The notes below the pieces were generated by a model. It made no database searches. It was given only the letters and a program-made list of their open reading frames with translations, and was not told the origin of the DNA. Below, piece after piece: positions 19,140 to 31,410 of a stretch of DNA of 64,000 nucleotides. This DNA comes from Pithys albifrons albifrons. Taxonomy: Eukaryota > Chordata > Aves > Passeriformes > Thamnophilidae. Position 1 is the stretch's first letter. Each line of letters opens with the position of its first letter. The position numbers and the translations under genes were made by a program. The stretch covers positions 4,350,890-4,414,889 of the forward strand of contig NC_092485.1 in assembly GCF_047495875.1 (NCBI RefSeq), read 5' to 3'.

Positions 19140-21726
19140 TACTCATTTCTTTTTTATTCCCCATCAGCAAGAGGAAAAAAAATCAAACAAAATCAAATAT
19201 TTAACAGAAGAGCCCAAAAGAAGGGGAGGAAAAAAAAAGAGGAAAAATAAATAAAATATCAGTAAAAAATTGGCATGTAAGTAGACATAGTTTTTCTGAA
19301 AAAGAATTGTCAGAAAAATAAATACAGATACATTCAATTTTTAAAAGTCTGCTAACTCAGAAGCAGCAGGAGGTGAGAGTGACTGAAAGGAGCAGATTCC
19401 AAAGTCTGATCCCAAAGGATCTCAGGAATAGCTTAAGTCAAACACAAGTTCTGTTAGGATTGAAAATTAAGGTTACTAATGAAAAAACTATTTCAGAGGC
19501 ACATTAGAGGAACACGAGGAAATGCCTATGAGCACACAGAGCAAAAGGATAAAATCAGTGTTTTACCTTGTCCTTTGGTGTGTGTTCTCCTGCCTCGACG
19601 ATGTCTGACCCGGAGAGCTCCGACGAACACGTTTTTATCCAGGTATCAGGAGGAAATAACTCTTGGATTAACTTTTGGGATTTTTCTTGCTTTTCCCAGC
19701 ACGTATTTCCCTCTGTAATTCACTGAATTAATGAGCAGGTGAAAGGGACCAGCTCTTTTCCCCACAGGTGTTTCCCTCACCTACGGAGGCGGGAAATCTT
19801 GGCATTGCCGCGTTTTCGGGAAGAAGGATGTGACCCAAAGGAGGGACCATCACGGGGGTCACGTTCCCAAAATGCCAACCTCGGGGCTTTCCCCACCATG
19901 GAGTCAGTGGTGCCAAGCCCCTCCTGGAGAGGGGCCACTCCCAGCTCATCACAGAGGTGTTGGGATGTGGAAAGGAGAGTGGCATCACCGCGTGGTCTGA
20001 ACCCCCCAGGGCTTCTGGCACCAGGACGGGGTGCACGGGGAGAAATGCTGTGACTCAGGGAGTTGTCCAGACCTTTCTCCATCAGTGTCTTGGCACAAAT
20101 GGCCTTCCCCTGCCAGGTTCAGAGAATTCTGCTCCCAGGCTCCCTCCCCAGGTGGGTGGACACTTATCTCCACTGTGTCCCTGGTGTTTGGAGATGCACA
20201 GACACACGAGGCCAGGGATTTGGGATGTCACAGCTCCCACCTTGGTGGCAGAGGAATTCTCTTGGTTCCAGGAGCACACATGACTTGGGAGATCATTATG
20301 CAAAGCTGTCACCTTGCAGAAGGACAGAAATTTCACTCCAACTTCTCAAAGTCCACCAGCCCAGCAGCAAAATAACAAGTCTATGATTATCCCACCACGA
20401 GCTGGTGGGCAAAGCTGATTCAGCCAAGGTCCTGAGGCAGACCAGGAACATTCTCTACCAAAGTTCCAGATCCAAGCTGTCCCCAGGGAACCAGGGTTTA
20501 CGAGCTGAGGCATGTTGTCACATGAATGTGGCACTACTGCTGCAAACCCCAGGCTGGTTCACCATGGGGTTGGCTCCAAGACTGGTTTGGTTGTTTCTGT
20601 AACCCCTCTGAAGAGACTTGAATTCAATCTACAAAAAAAATGAGCAGTTTAAAAAGATTCTTGGACTATCTGTGCTCAGGAGGGATGGTCAGAAGGGCTT
20701 AGAGGGCATGGGGGTGGCAAAGTCACCCCCTTAACCCCAGAGCCAACCTCCAAAACAGGTTCCCATTGAGAGCAGCAGCCCAAGTGTGCACCTCTTGCAA
20801 TGCAGGTGTATCTGGTGCCACTGCCTGTGGGCCAGGGCTGTTCTATACAGTTTTGCTGGGTGACTAATTTATTGATAACCAAACATATATCCATCACCAG
20901 GGAAGACTAAGCAAACAGATTTTATGCCCAGGCTAGTCTTGGTATTGCACAGAGTGTTGCTGAAACTGCCCCAAAAGCACCCAAGGTGCCTCCCTCCTGC
21001 TGAGCCTTCACACTGTAAATCAGCCAAAGGGCAGGTCCAAATCTGCAGCAGGTTGCACTTGCCCTTGCTGAGGTGTTGAAGGGATGTGTGAAAGCACAAG
21101 GCTGTCAATCCCTGCCTTCCTCCCTCAATTCCCAGCTGCTGCCTGGAATTGCAGCAAAAGTTTCGCTTGGAGGAGAGGAAGTGGCAGTGGCAGCATTCCC
21201 AGGAGCCCAGGGCACACCCAGCCTGGATGGGGAAACCAGGGAACAGGCAACGGGTTCTTACTTAATTATGTAAATGGCAGATGACAAAAAGGGATTTCTT
21301 TCAATTTGTTTTCCTTTTGGTATCTGAACTGGCACTCATGATGGGTCAGCCAAGTGCCAGCAAGTGAGAAAGGGTTGTGGTTTAAAGACTGCTGGGCAGG
21401 TGGAGGAGAGATTTGGGGGTGATGTGGGAACAGAAGGGAAATATTGTATGGTCTGGGCCCAGGACCTTGCTGCAGACCCCTGCATAGTCCTGTCTGGGTG
21501 TTCCTCAGTGTTTCTGTCCCATCACTGACCATTTGCAAAGCAAAGGCAATAGTGGGACCCTCATCCCAAGGGCAAGGAGGAGGAAAACCACATCAGAGCA
21601 GGGGGATAATCCAGAGATGTTTTCATTTTTGGTTTTCAGTACAGAAAGCAATGGATTACCTCAAGTGCTGAACCTTGGGGAGGTCCAAAACCTCGTTTTG
21701 CAGGGCAGATAGGATGGCATCAGCAG
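19140..21726. other. Intergenic, left part of the IL19-IL10 divergent region
   Basis: It starts with a purine-rich, A-rich tract (about 19150-19260). The remainder is ordinary unique-looking sequence with no exon or RNA gene that I recognise. Confidence 0.4.
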
Positions 21727-22000
21727 GGATCATAGAATGGTTTGGGTTGGAAGGGGCCTTGTAGATCATCTTGTTCCACCCCTGCCATGGGCAGGGACAC
21801 CTTCCACCAGCCCAGGTTGTTCCAAGCCCTGTCCAACCTGGCCTTGGACATTTCCAGGGATGGGGCAGCCACAGCTTCTCTGGGCAACCTGTCCCTGGGC
21901 CTCACCACCCTCACAGGGAACACTTTCTTCCCAGTTTCTACTCTACACCTTCTCTCTTTCAATTTAAAGCCATCAGCAAATCCTGATGGAAATAAATCCC
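21727..22000 (-). mobile_element. CR1 LINE 3'-end fragment with ORF2 remnant
   Basis: Begins with catagaatggtttgggttgg (reversed CR1 end). On the minus strand it translates to the C-terminal end of CR1 ORF2 (VRPRDRLPREAVAAPSLEMS). Truncated at its 5' side after about 270 bp. Confidence 0.92.
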
Positions 22001-22534
22001 CCAACCCTCATGTACCTGCCAACTACAGCAACACAAAAACACCCTCAATGAAACACCAAACTTTTTTTTATTTGCTCTGGGAAGGAAGAGGAAAAAGAGA
22101 AACAGGGATTACTGAAACTCAGCAGCCTGACGCTGCAGATGAGCTCAGATGGTAAAATGGGAAGCGACTGCTCCAGGCACTCTCAGAATAGTTAAACTTT
22201 TTGGGTACTGCACTGCTGGGAAGCCTTCAGGAAAGTGGTCCTCTCCCCAGGAACACTTCCAGGCAGGTCCCAGCTGACAGGGGAGGGCTCCTCCCTCAGG
22301 ATTTTATAGTAGGCACGTTATGACAGGGCACATTAAAAGGAGTTACACGTTACTATCACGCCAAGGCAGCAGGGAGGGCTGTGAGCCAAATGTCACCACG
22401 CTGGGGAATTAAACCTGAGCCCCTGGATCATTAGCTTATCTCTGAAATCACTTATGCAAAGTCCTGGGTGAGCAGCACAGCTCCTGCAGTGCAGCTCAAA
22501 AAGGCACACAAGGGACTCACAGGGCAGAAGGGAA

Positions 22535-23060
22535 TGTCATAGAATCATAGAATCAGTTGGGTTGGAAGAGATCTCTGAGATCATCAAGTCCAACCCTTGA
22601 TCCAACCCCACTGTGATCACCAGATCATGGCACTCAGTGCCACGTCCAGTCTCACCTTAAAAACTCCAGGGATGGGGAATCCACCCCCTCTCTGGGCAGC
22701 CCATTCCAATGCCTGACCACTCTTTCTGTAAAGAACTTCTTCCTGATATCCAACCTAAACCTCCCCTGGGAGAGCTTAAGGCCATGCCCTCTAGTCCTAC
22801 TGTTGGTTGCCTGAGAGAAGAGACCAATCCCCACCTGGCTACAACATCCTTTCAGGTAGTTGTAGAGAGTGATGAGGTCTCCCCTGAGCCTCCTCTTCTC
22901 CAGGCTGAACACCCCCAGCTCCCTCAGCCTCTCCCCACAGCACTTGTGCTCCAGTCCCTTCTCCAACCTTGTTGCTCTTCTCTGGACCCACTCCAGTCCC
23001 TCAATCTCTTTCCTGAACTGAGAGGCCCAGAACTGAACACAACACTCAAGCACAGCACGG
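22535..23060 (-). mobile_element. CR1 LINE 3' fragment, about 0.5 kb, frame nearly open
   Basis: Starts with catagaatcatagaatcagt, the 8-bp terminal repeat of CR1 read in reverse. On the minus strand an open frame of about 135 codons encodes the end of CR1 reverse transcriptase ORF2 ([60 protein letters not shown]). It is the least decayed CR1 copy here and belongs to a different subfamily from its neighbour. It is 5' truncated and inactive. Confidence 0.95.
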
Positions 23061-25675
23061 AGTGGCATCGCTGCTGCAGGGAACAAAGCACCAGACTGCA
23101 CAGGCAAATGGCTTGTTGGTGTGACTAACAAAGCAGATGAGCCTGGAGAGCCCGGGAGTGTCACAGGAGATGGGACACAATCCCTGGTTCTGTTGGGAAA
23201 CAGCAGCAGCTCCCAGGGGTGACATCCCTGTGCACCCCAATCATCTGGAGCTACTGCAGTCCTGCTGCCTGATCCAACCCCGCCCCAGCTGCATTCATTT
23301 CAAATAATAACCATTTCAAACAATCATTTCAAAGAGGTTTTGTTTTATTCTAGAAAAAAATCCTTAAAAATTCATCATCAAGCCGTTCTGATCTCAAGGA
23401 TCTGCTGTCAAGGACTGATCCCAGAACAACATGTTTAACAGAAGGTTTCCAGTAACGTGTTTCAGAGTGATAAGGCGTCAGTTTCAATAGTGCATTTCAA
23501 AGCAGTTTCGTGCAATAAGAAGTTCTGGTAACACTCTACAGCCCAGCCTTGGTTTGCCATTCTTTGTCATCACTCACATGTTACAGCAGCTTTAGGTAAA
23601 TCGTTGTTTCAATTAGGAGGGTGATAATGGTTTGTACACAGATCCCCAGAGCTAGAGAACGTGAGGGATAGAAATGCTCCCAGAAATTTTAATAAGGGAC
23701 AAAGTTGAGCCTTAACAGCAACATCCAGCAACACTATCTGAACTCAGGAATAATCCCTGATGGCCCTCAGGAAAAGATCTGCAAAATCCAACTTGGCCAC
23801 ATGAAACAAAAGTACTTGTAGGGTATTAGAGCTCTCCAAAAACCCTGTCAAAGGAATGTAATTCTATTTCTACAGGCAGAAGAAAATGTTTCCACTTGGT
23901 TTTTATGCACTGGAGTAATTTCTTACACACTTGCAGTGGTGTAAATTCTGAGCCAGCCCTACCCTCATCATAGCTGGGTGTTAATGGGAAGGTGGACTGC
24001 AGTGTGGTGCTGTGCTGTAGCTCAGAGTAGTTCTCAGCACCTTAAGAATCAAGGTTTCATTATCAAGAGATCCCTGTTCCCTCCAATCCAGAGCCAAAAT
24101 CTCGTTTGAACAAATGCTGATCTGGCACAACCCTCTTGAACGCAGGGACTGACACCAGCACCCGACAGATGTCACCCATCCCTACGTCACTCTTTCCATG
24201 AGCTCCACACCGACACCCTTTGCTCTTTGTGATGGAAACACCCTCTGCCAGCCCTGAAAATCACGCTGCTCTTCTCCCTGTTAATTAGCACGGCTCATTA
24301 TGGGCAGAAAGCCAGGCTGGGGTTGCCAGCCCTGTCCTTGCCCAGCCCCAGCTCTGCAGTGCTGCTGACTGAAGTAAAAAGTTGTTTTTCTCGGTAAACT
24401 CGACAAATGACTCAGAAAACTCTGCGAGGAGTTATCGGCTGAGAGGTGTGGTACAGCTTGTACCCTCTCCTCAGTCACGTTTCTAACCATAACCACTCAA
24501 ATAATTCTGAAAAGCAAACACTGAGTGCTGCCTCGTAGGGAGCAACGGGCTGAGCATGGCTTGGCTTAAGGAAATTCAATTTTTATGCAGCCAAGCTCAA
24601 GAGACATCCAAAGCCAAGGGAGCAGAAGTCCAGGCTGTTTCCCAGGATCACTTCCCAAGTGGCTCACTGTGCCCAGGATTCTCAGCAGCTTGAGGACCTC
24701 CCCTCATGGGCAGAGCAGGTCTTTTCCCAGTGCTGAGAGACTTTGGGAGAGCCTGGGACAATGTCCCTCATCCCAAAACAATGGGTGAACCACCCTGATT
24801 TAGGGCATCACCCATGATTGTCCCTCTGGGGCCCTTCCTGCCATTGTGTGTTACCCACAGCCCAGCCCGGGATGGTCCCCAGGGACACCTCCCACCAGAA
24901 AGGGGGCAGTGCCACGTCCCCCAACCAGCATCACTCCACTGCTGTGGGTGACCTTGGGGTCACCTCGTCCTCACTGGATGACCTGGGCCAAGTCATGGTC
25001 AGTTGTCAGTCGTGCAGGGCTGCACATCACAGCAAATGCCACCGCCCTCATGGAGCAGACGTGACACTTGTCTGTGTGACTCACCGATGGCAGAGCTGCT
25101 GCCAAGGCAGAATTTCACCCAAAATGGGTAAAGAAATTGCGAAAAAAGCGCTTTTCATTTTTTTCCCTCCACCTCTAAGACTCACCTTTGTGGAAGAGGA
25201 AGAGGGTGGTGGAGGATCTTGTGCATCTCTTCTGCAGAAAACCATTAATTTAGTCACCAGGATGGCGTGTGTTGAAGGTTAGATGCTTGTTTCCCCTGCT
25301 TTGATAAAATGTGAACTCATACTTTGGGTTATCACAAATGGCATCTTGCCCAAAGGGAAATGCATATTTCAGGTCTTTAGAGTTAAATAATACTGCTCAA
25401 GAAGTGTTTTTTTCAACTATCCAGCCCTTGGTTTTCAACAGCCACCTCTGTGTCCGAGTGGGTCCAGCCAGAGTGTCCCTGTGCTCCAAACCAGGGCGGT
25501 GCATGACCCGTGGGATGCCAAGGACCAGCCCAGGGGAGCTCAACACACCCCTGCTCAGTTCAGGGACTGGCTGGAGCTCTTGGGAAGTTTTCAGCCCAAA
25601 ACTGCAACAGCTCAGGAGTTATCCAAAAAGTTTAGAAGACTCTACTTAGGTACATGTAACATTTTGTGATCAATC
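23061..25675. other. Intergenic stretch without recognised genes
   Basis: No coding exon found. A possible cis-element cluster lies near 24360-24480, including an AP-1 site TGACTCA at 24408-24414. I see no mobile element between 23.1 and 25.67 kb. Confidence 0.4.
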
Positions 25676-25930
25676 CATAGAATCATAGAATGGTTTGGGG
25701 TTGAAGGGACTTGAAAGCCCATCTCATTCCACCCCCTGCCATGGGCAGGGACACCTCCCACCAGCCCAGGTTGCTCCAAGCCCTGTCCAACCTGGCCTAG
25801 GACACTTCCAGGGATGGGGCAGCCACAGCTTCTCTGCCCAATCTGTGCCAGGGCCTGTCCACCCTCACAGGGAACAATTGTTTTCCTAATACCTAATCTA
25901 GACCTACCCTCTTTCAACTTAAATCTATTT
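25676..25930 (-). mobile_element. CR1 LINE 3'-end fragment
   Basis: Preceded by catagaatcatagaatggtt. Then 'ccatgggcagggacacctcc', 'ccctgtccaacctggcc' and 'gggatggggcagccacagct' blocks occur in CR1 order, to about 25925. Nearly colinear with the copy at 21.7 kb, so the same or a close subfamily. Confidence 0.92.
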
Positions 25931-27441
25931 ATTTCAACAAGATTTCCCAGTTAGAGAATGAACTTTTCATGTTGTTGTTTTCTTTTTAACCCCACCATGT
26001 GAAGAAAATTGGTTATTTCAGCAAAAAATTGAGGTACAGTTGCCTGAAAAGCACTTCCCTGCCTTTGAAGGTGAACAGAAGCATCCAGGAGAGAATGATG
26101 TGAAGTCCAACACCCCAGGCCAAGATTTGCACCAGTCTCCAAATGTGTGAGTATTTCAGACTCAAATCTGCCAACGAGATTAAACAAGGGCTTAATGAAT
26201 GAGGCTTTTGCAGTTTCCAGGTTTCAGAAACCTTTTGATGTGGCCATCTGACATATTAGCAGTGGGTCTGCCCTAGGCATGTGCAATACCCACATACAGA
26301 AAATGCTGAAGTACAGTCAAGACTTGCCTGAGAGGTGCCTGTGTTGGGAAGACCAATATTTCACCAAGAAATGAAACTTTCTTGAAAGGCCCTTTGGAGG
26401 GAGAGAGCTGTGATCAGTGAATATGAAAAGTGCTCTGGGCAAATCAAACTTCCACTGTTCAAAGCCACAAGAAGCCCCCAAGGACAAACTCCCTGCAGGA
26501 TTTACATTTGTGTACTATGCCTGCTTCTCATTTTTAATATTTTTTCTCTCTTAGATGTAGCACTACAGTCATAATTCCCATTACCAGCCATCAGGTTGCT
26601 TCTCTTGTTCCTGGCCATCCCAGGCTCCCATGGACATTGGATTAAACTGTGGATAGAGCAAGTTTGAACCTTGGAAAGTGGCCAACCTACAAGAGACAGG
26701 GAACCAAAGAGGAAACAATAAAATTAACCCAAATTGAAGAAACCAGCTTATTCCAAGGGTAGGGATTTTTCATAGTGAGCCTGGAGATCCCCAGCTGAAC
26801 CCCACGGATGCCTCCATGACTCACAGAAGAGCATGTGAAGGCAGTCCTGAGGTGCTGTTCCTCACCAATGGGTATTTCTTGGGAGAAGACTCATTAATAT
26901 TTAGAAAACCAAAGCTGAAGGTCTTTACTTTGGAGATTCAAATCAACAGTCACAGAAAACAGGCAATCAGGCACCATGTGAAGCAGGTGGAGACTTACAA
27001 AGAACAGCAATCCCACAGGACAGAAAGGAACAGAACAGCACATCGTGTGCCAGAGTTACCAGGGCTCATCATCTGCTCCCCCAGGATGTGACAGCAGAGC
27101 AGGGACTTTGCTGGGCAAGAGGCACAAGGGCTGCTTTGTGGTGAAGTATCCCCAGAGCCAGAGCTTTGAATGGTGTGGCTTTCCAAATGATCACAGTGAT
27201 GCTCAGGAGGGAAGAGAAACATCCACCATATTTGCTGCTGCTGTCACTGTCACCGAGAGCGGTGCCACCAGCAGCACCAACACTGCTGGGACAGCACTGG
27301 GCTCTGGGCAGCTCGTGGCAGACACCAGACCATGATCTGCTGAGGAGCACATGCCCATCACCCAGCTCTGGTGTTCCTCCCATGCTCAGTTTTGGAAGAG
27401 CCAAAAATTGGTGTGATAGCAAAAGTCACTCGAGGCATTTC
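25931..27441. other. Intergenic stretch without recognised genes
   Basis: I see no exon, RNA gene or mobile element that I can support. Confidence 0.4.
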
Positions 27442-27837
27442 ACAGAACCTGAGAATCATCCAGGTTGGAAGAGACCATCAAGACCACCTTGCCCAACCAC
27501 CAACCATGGCACCACCATAATCACCCCTAAACCATATTCCCCAGAACCTCAGAATCATCCAGGTTGGAAGAGACCATCAAGACCACCTTGCCCAACCACC
27601 AACCATGGCACCACCATAATCACCCCTAAACCATATTCCCCAGAACCTCAGAATCATCCAGGTTGGAAGAGACCATCAAGATCACCTTGTCCAACCACCA
27701 ACCATGGCACCACCATAATCACCCCTAAACCATATTCCCCAGAACCTCAGAATCATCCAGGTTGGAAGAGACCATCAAGATCACCTTGCCCAACCACCAA
27801 CCATGGCACCACCATAATCACCCCTAAACCATATTCC
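27442..27837 (-). repeat. Four 99-bp tandem copies of a CR1-like end
   Basis: Four direct copies with an exact 99-bp period, each opening 'cagaacctcagaatcatcc', then aggttggaagagaccatcaa, and ending 'cacccctaaaccatattcc'. The start resembles the reversed 3' end of a CR1 element. The rest may be adjoining unique sequence. Copies differ by only a few substitutions. The period is a multiple of three, which keeps one frame open with a repeated 33-residue unit, but no protein gene is indicated. Confidence 0.95.
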
Positions 27838-30800
27838 CAAGTGCTCTTTGATAGAAAACCAGGTTTGGCCTCAGGCTGGAGCAGGTGATGGGTCCAACTG
27901 TCCTACCCAGCACCCGGGTTTGCCCCCGGGGGTGAAACGTGCTGACAGTGCAGGCCACAAAGGCTGCCTAACAGAGGAGAAACCGAGACCTGGCTGCTAT
28001 CAGCTCCAATTTTTAATTCTCTGGGGAGCAAATGAATCACTCCAATAGCCAGTCAGAGCTGTCATAGATTTAGCTTTCACCAAAACTGAAACTTGTGTTT
28101 CAGTAAACGGGCCGTGGAGTCTCCGTGAGCCCAGCTCTGAGCCGGGTTTCGGTTTTTGGCTGCGTTACTGGTGCCTGTCTTGATTTCACAACCGTGAGGA
28201 GCCAGGGCTGGTTTCACTGGGGTGGACGCACGTGAACACACAGAGGCATTTGGGGAGCTCTGCCCCAGCTCTGGGCCAGAGAGAGGCCAAGAAGAGGAGC
28301 CAAGGGGTGAGGTGGCACCTCACAGCCATGTGGCTCCTCTGATTCCTACATTGCTCGATAACACAACCTGTGGAAATGAGAAAAACAGGAAAATTGGCCA
28401 CTGTTTGCTCCTAGGCATCAATTCTTGGAAAAGGTTAATTTTCCCAGAGGTTTATCCTCTTACCAATTCCCCCTCAAAAGCTCTGCCTGTCCTGGCACAC
28501 ATGGGGAGCACAAGCTCAGCCTTCTGCTAACCAGCTCCTCTGATCTCAGTGGAGAACTGAAGACTTGGTCCCTGGCAGTGCATTTCCTCACTGCACAACT
28601 CCTTTTAGTCATAAATATAAATCAGGGGCATTGCAAGGTCTTAATTTGACTTTATATTTCCAGCAGAAACACTGCTGGTCACTCCTGAGGAGCAGGATAT
28701 GAAGTGCCCATCTCTCCTTTCCCTACAGGCAGGGACAGCCAGCAGAGGAAGTGGCTTCAGATCTTTTAATTTCTTCTTCTTTTTTTTTTAATCTTATTTT
28801 TTTAAACACTATTTTCAGAGAGAGGGTTTTTCCACTATTCAGCTTTATCTTCCACTTCCTAGTTACTGAAGCAACAGGGAAAGCAATAAACAAAAAGAGA
28901 CCTAAGTGCCCGATCCTGTTAATGAAGCAAAACTTCCTCAGACTTCCACAAAAAGATAAATCCCAAGCAAATTGCTGAAGAAGCTCAAGGAGACCAGCAC
29001 TGAGCAGACACCCCAGTTCTTGTAGGGAGCAGCAGGTCATGCCCCTGGGATCAATAGGAGTTCAGGAATAACTTTTCAATGGCTGAACTCAACTGCTTTC
29101 ATAACTCAAGTTCAGCCCTCATGGCAGAGGGATTGGAAATAAATAATCTTTAAGATTCCTTCCAACCCAAAGCATTCTATGATTCCATGATTTCTTTGGG
29201 CCTCTGTAATTAAGATATTTGGCACAGGAAACACCCAGGTTGGATCACCTGGGAAAAAAAGGGAAAAAAGAGAAAAGAAGAGAAAACAGAAGGGAGATTT
29301 GACCACATGGAGATAGAATGTTATAAACAAAACACTTTAAACCCTCTGAAACCTCTAAAAAATAACCACAGCAACTATTTTGGAGCAGAAAGACAGTAAG
29401 GGCAGGTGGGGAATCCCCTGGGGGTGCTGCAGCATCCCTTGAGCCCCAGGGATGAGCCACCGTCACGAGCAGCACCCCCATCCACGGCACGTGCTCGGCT
29501 GCAGTGTGGGGTGGCAGAGAAAGCCCAGAATTTCTAAACCCACAGCATGAGCTGCTTGGCATTGCACAAAACCCACCCCAAACCCTCTCTGTATGAGTTG
29601 TTTTTGGCTCCAGGGTGATTCTGGAGTGGAGAGTGAGTGGGGCTGGCTCTGTGCTCAGCCTGCGGTCACGTTGCGTTTCCAAGCGGCGGCTTTGCGTTAT
29701 CTGATTTCTCAAACTCTGATAACCACTTTCTGTCTTATGACCTTTCATCACTAGAAACAGTTTGTATTTGTGCTGTTGGTCAGAGGGTTGAGGCTAAATC
29801 ATGACAAAGTCAAGATTCTGCAGGAGATCCACACAGCCTCCCCACCCCAGTGATACCAAAACTACAGAAAAGAAACTCATCAAAGCAGCCCTTGTGCAAT
29901 GAGCTGCTCAAGGCAGGAGTTGCTTAAAATTGCTTCTGCAACAAGCTCAAATAAAGGCAGTGCAAGTGACATTTGGGCAATGGATCATGGAGTGATTTTT
30001 GGGGTTTTTTTGGCTTATTTTTACACTCTTAACTTACCTGCAAACAAACTCACCTGAGAGAACCTTGTCCACGCTCCCCTCACTCAGAACACACACGGCC
30101 CACTCCTGACACGCCAGTGCTGAGATCCCATGGGCCTGTCTAAGGGCACCAACAGGGCTGAGAGCATCAGAAAATTCCTGTCAAGAGCTGATTTCAGGGC
30201 AAAACAAAAGAGATGAATGATAATAACACCTCTGTTTGCTTTGCAGGTGGGAAACAGCCCCATGTGGGTGATGGAGCACCATTCAGTGGCCAAGAGCCTG
30301 ACACTCAGCACTGGCCTCATCAGAAGGCCAGAGATAAGAGGGTCTTTCAGCAGGACTGACCTCACCCACCACTCTGCACAGCCCTCACAGAATGGCTTAA
30401 AATGGAAAAATATGTGTAAAGTTGGGAATAAAGCACAGCTGACTTCTCTAGGCTGGCAGAGGTCACCCTGGAATCCCAGGGTGGGGCATGAAAGGGGAGT
30501 GTTGCTCAATCTCTGCCTTAGGCTGCAGCAGAAATCCAGATATTGGGAGTTTGATGTGTACAGTTTAAAAAGTGGAAATATTACTCAGTGAAGTTCATCA
30601 CCAAAGTACTGAATCTACAGATAGCAGCAAATCTCCATCACGTGATCCTTTCATGTGTCAATTCCATCCTGACTTAGATCAAATGGAAGTCCTGGACTTC
30701 CTAAGAACTTGTTATGTAAGACTCTCTCTGTGTCACATTAAAGTGAAAATAACATCTTCAATTCATGATTAATAACCTGTTTCTGGACACTTCAATGTTA

Positions 30801-31231
30801 CAAGATAAACCAGTGACATGGTTTAAATTTTCAAAGAGGAATTTGGGATTCACCTGTTGAGTCACGCTGCAAATTCCAGCAGGGGTGGTGGAAAGTGGGT
30901 TTCCAATGTGAGACATCCAACGTCAAGCCTCGCCAGCACAAAAAAATTCTTGAAAAAAATAAAGAAGTCCACTTGGTGCTTCGTCAGGAACTGTTAGTCA
31001 CCAACAATGGGGCTGCTGAGAGAGAAAATGCCATCGCTTCAAAACTGTTCTTGCACAAGGTGAATGAAAGGCCACCAAGCGTCTACTTCCCCCAGAGCGT
31101 CACTGGCAGCAGATCTGGAGATCTGAAAGGATGAGAAATGGGGAATTACTGAAAAGGAAAGAGAGATGCAGACCACTATGACAGCCTGGAAATGTAGGGG
31201 ACCCTCCAAGTTCTGTCTAGAATAGATAGTG
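27838..31231. other. Intergenic stretch with one CR1 tail
   Basis: No exon recognised. Slightly CpG-richer pieces occur at 28090-28190 and 29640-29700. The second is followed by GATA/RUNX-like motifs (ctgataaccac at about 29717). Confidence 0.35.
29118..29192 (+). mobile_element. CR1 3' tail fragment
   Basis: 'atctttaagattccttccaacccaaag' (in parts) leads to cattctatgattccatgatt, the sense-strand CR1 terminus. About 70 bp remain. Confidence 0.7.
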
Positions 31232-31410
31232 CAGAAAATCATTCAGGCTGGAAAAGACCTCTGAGATCATCGAGTCCAACCTGTGGCTGATCCCCAGTGT
31301 GTGAACCAGAGCAGAGCACTGAGTGTTGTGTCCAGTCATTCCTCAAACATCTCCAGGGATGGTGAGACACCTCCAGGGATGGTGAGACACCTCCAGGGAT
31401 GGTGAGACAC
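31232..31410 (-). mobile_element. CR1 LINE 3'-end fragment with internal triplication
   Basis: 'ggctggaaaagacctctgag' then atcatcgagtccaacctgtg mark a reversed CR1 end. Inside it, the 20-bp unit ctccagggatggtgagacac is repeated three times in tandem (about 31350-31409), a local expansion not usual for the family. Confidence 0.85.

Noticed and set aside
22652..23164. 170-codon minus-strand frame as a host gene
   Set aside because: Its sequence is the end of CR1 ORF2, so it is a retroposon remnant, not a host gene.
27166..27888. 240-codon open frame with a 33-residue repeat
   Set aside because: Produced by the 99-bp CR1-like tandem array; the flanking residues are low-complexity and no promoter or homologue is evident.
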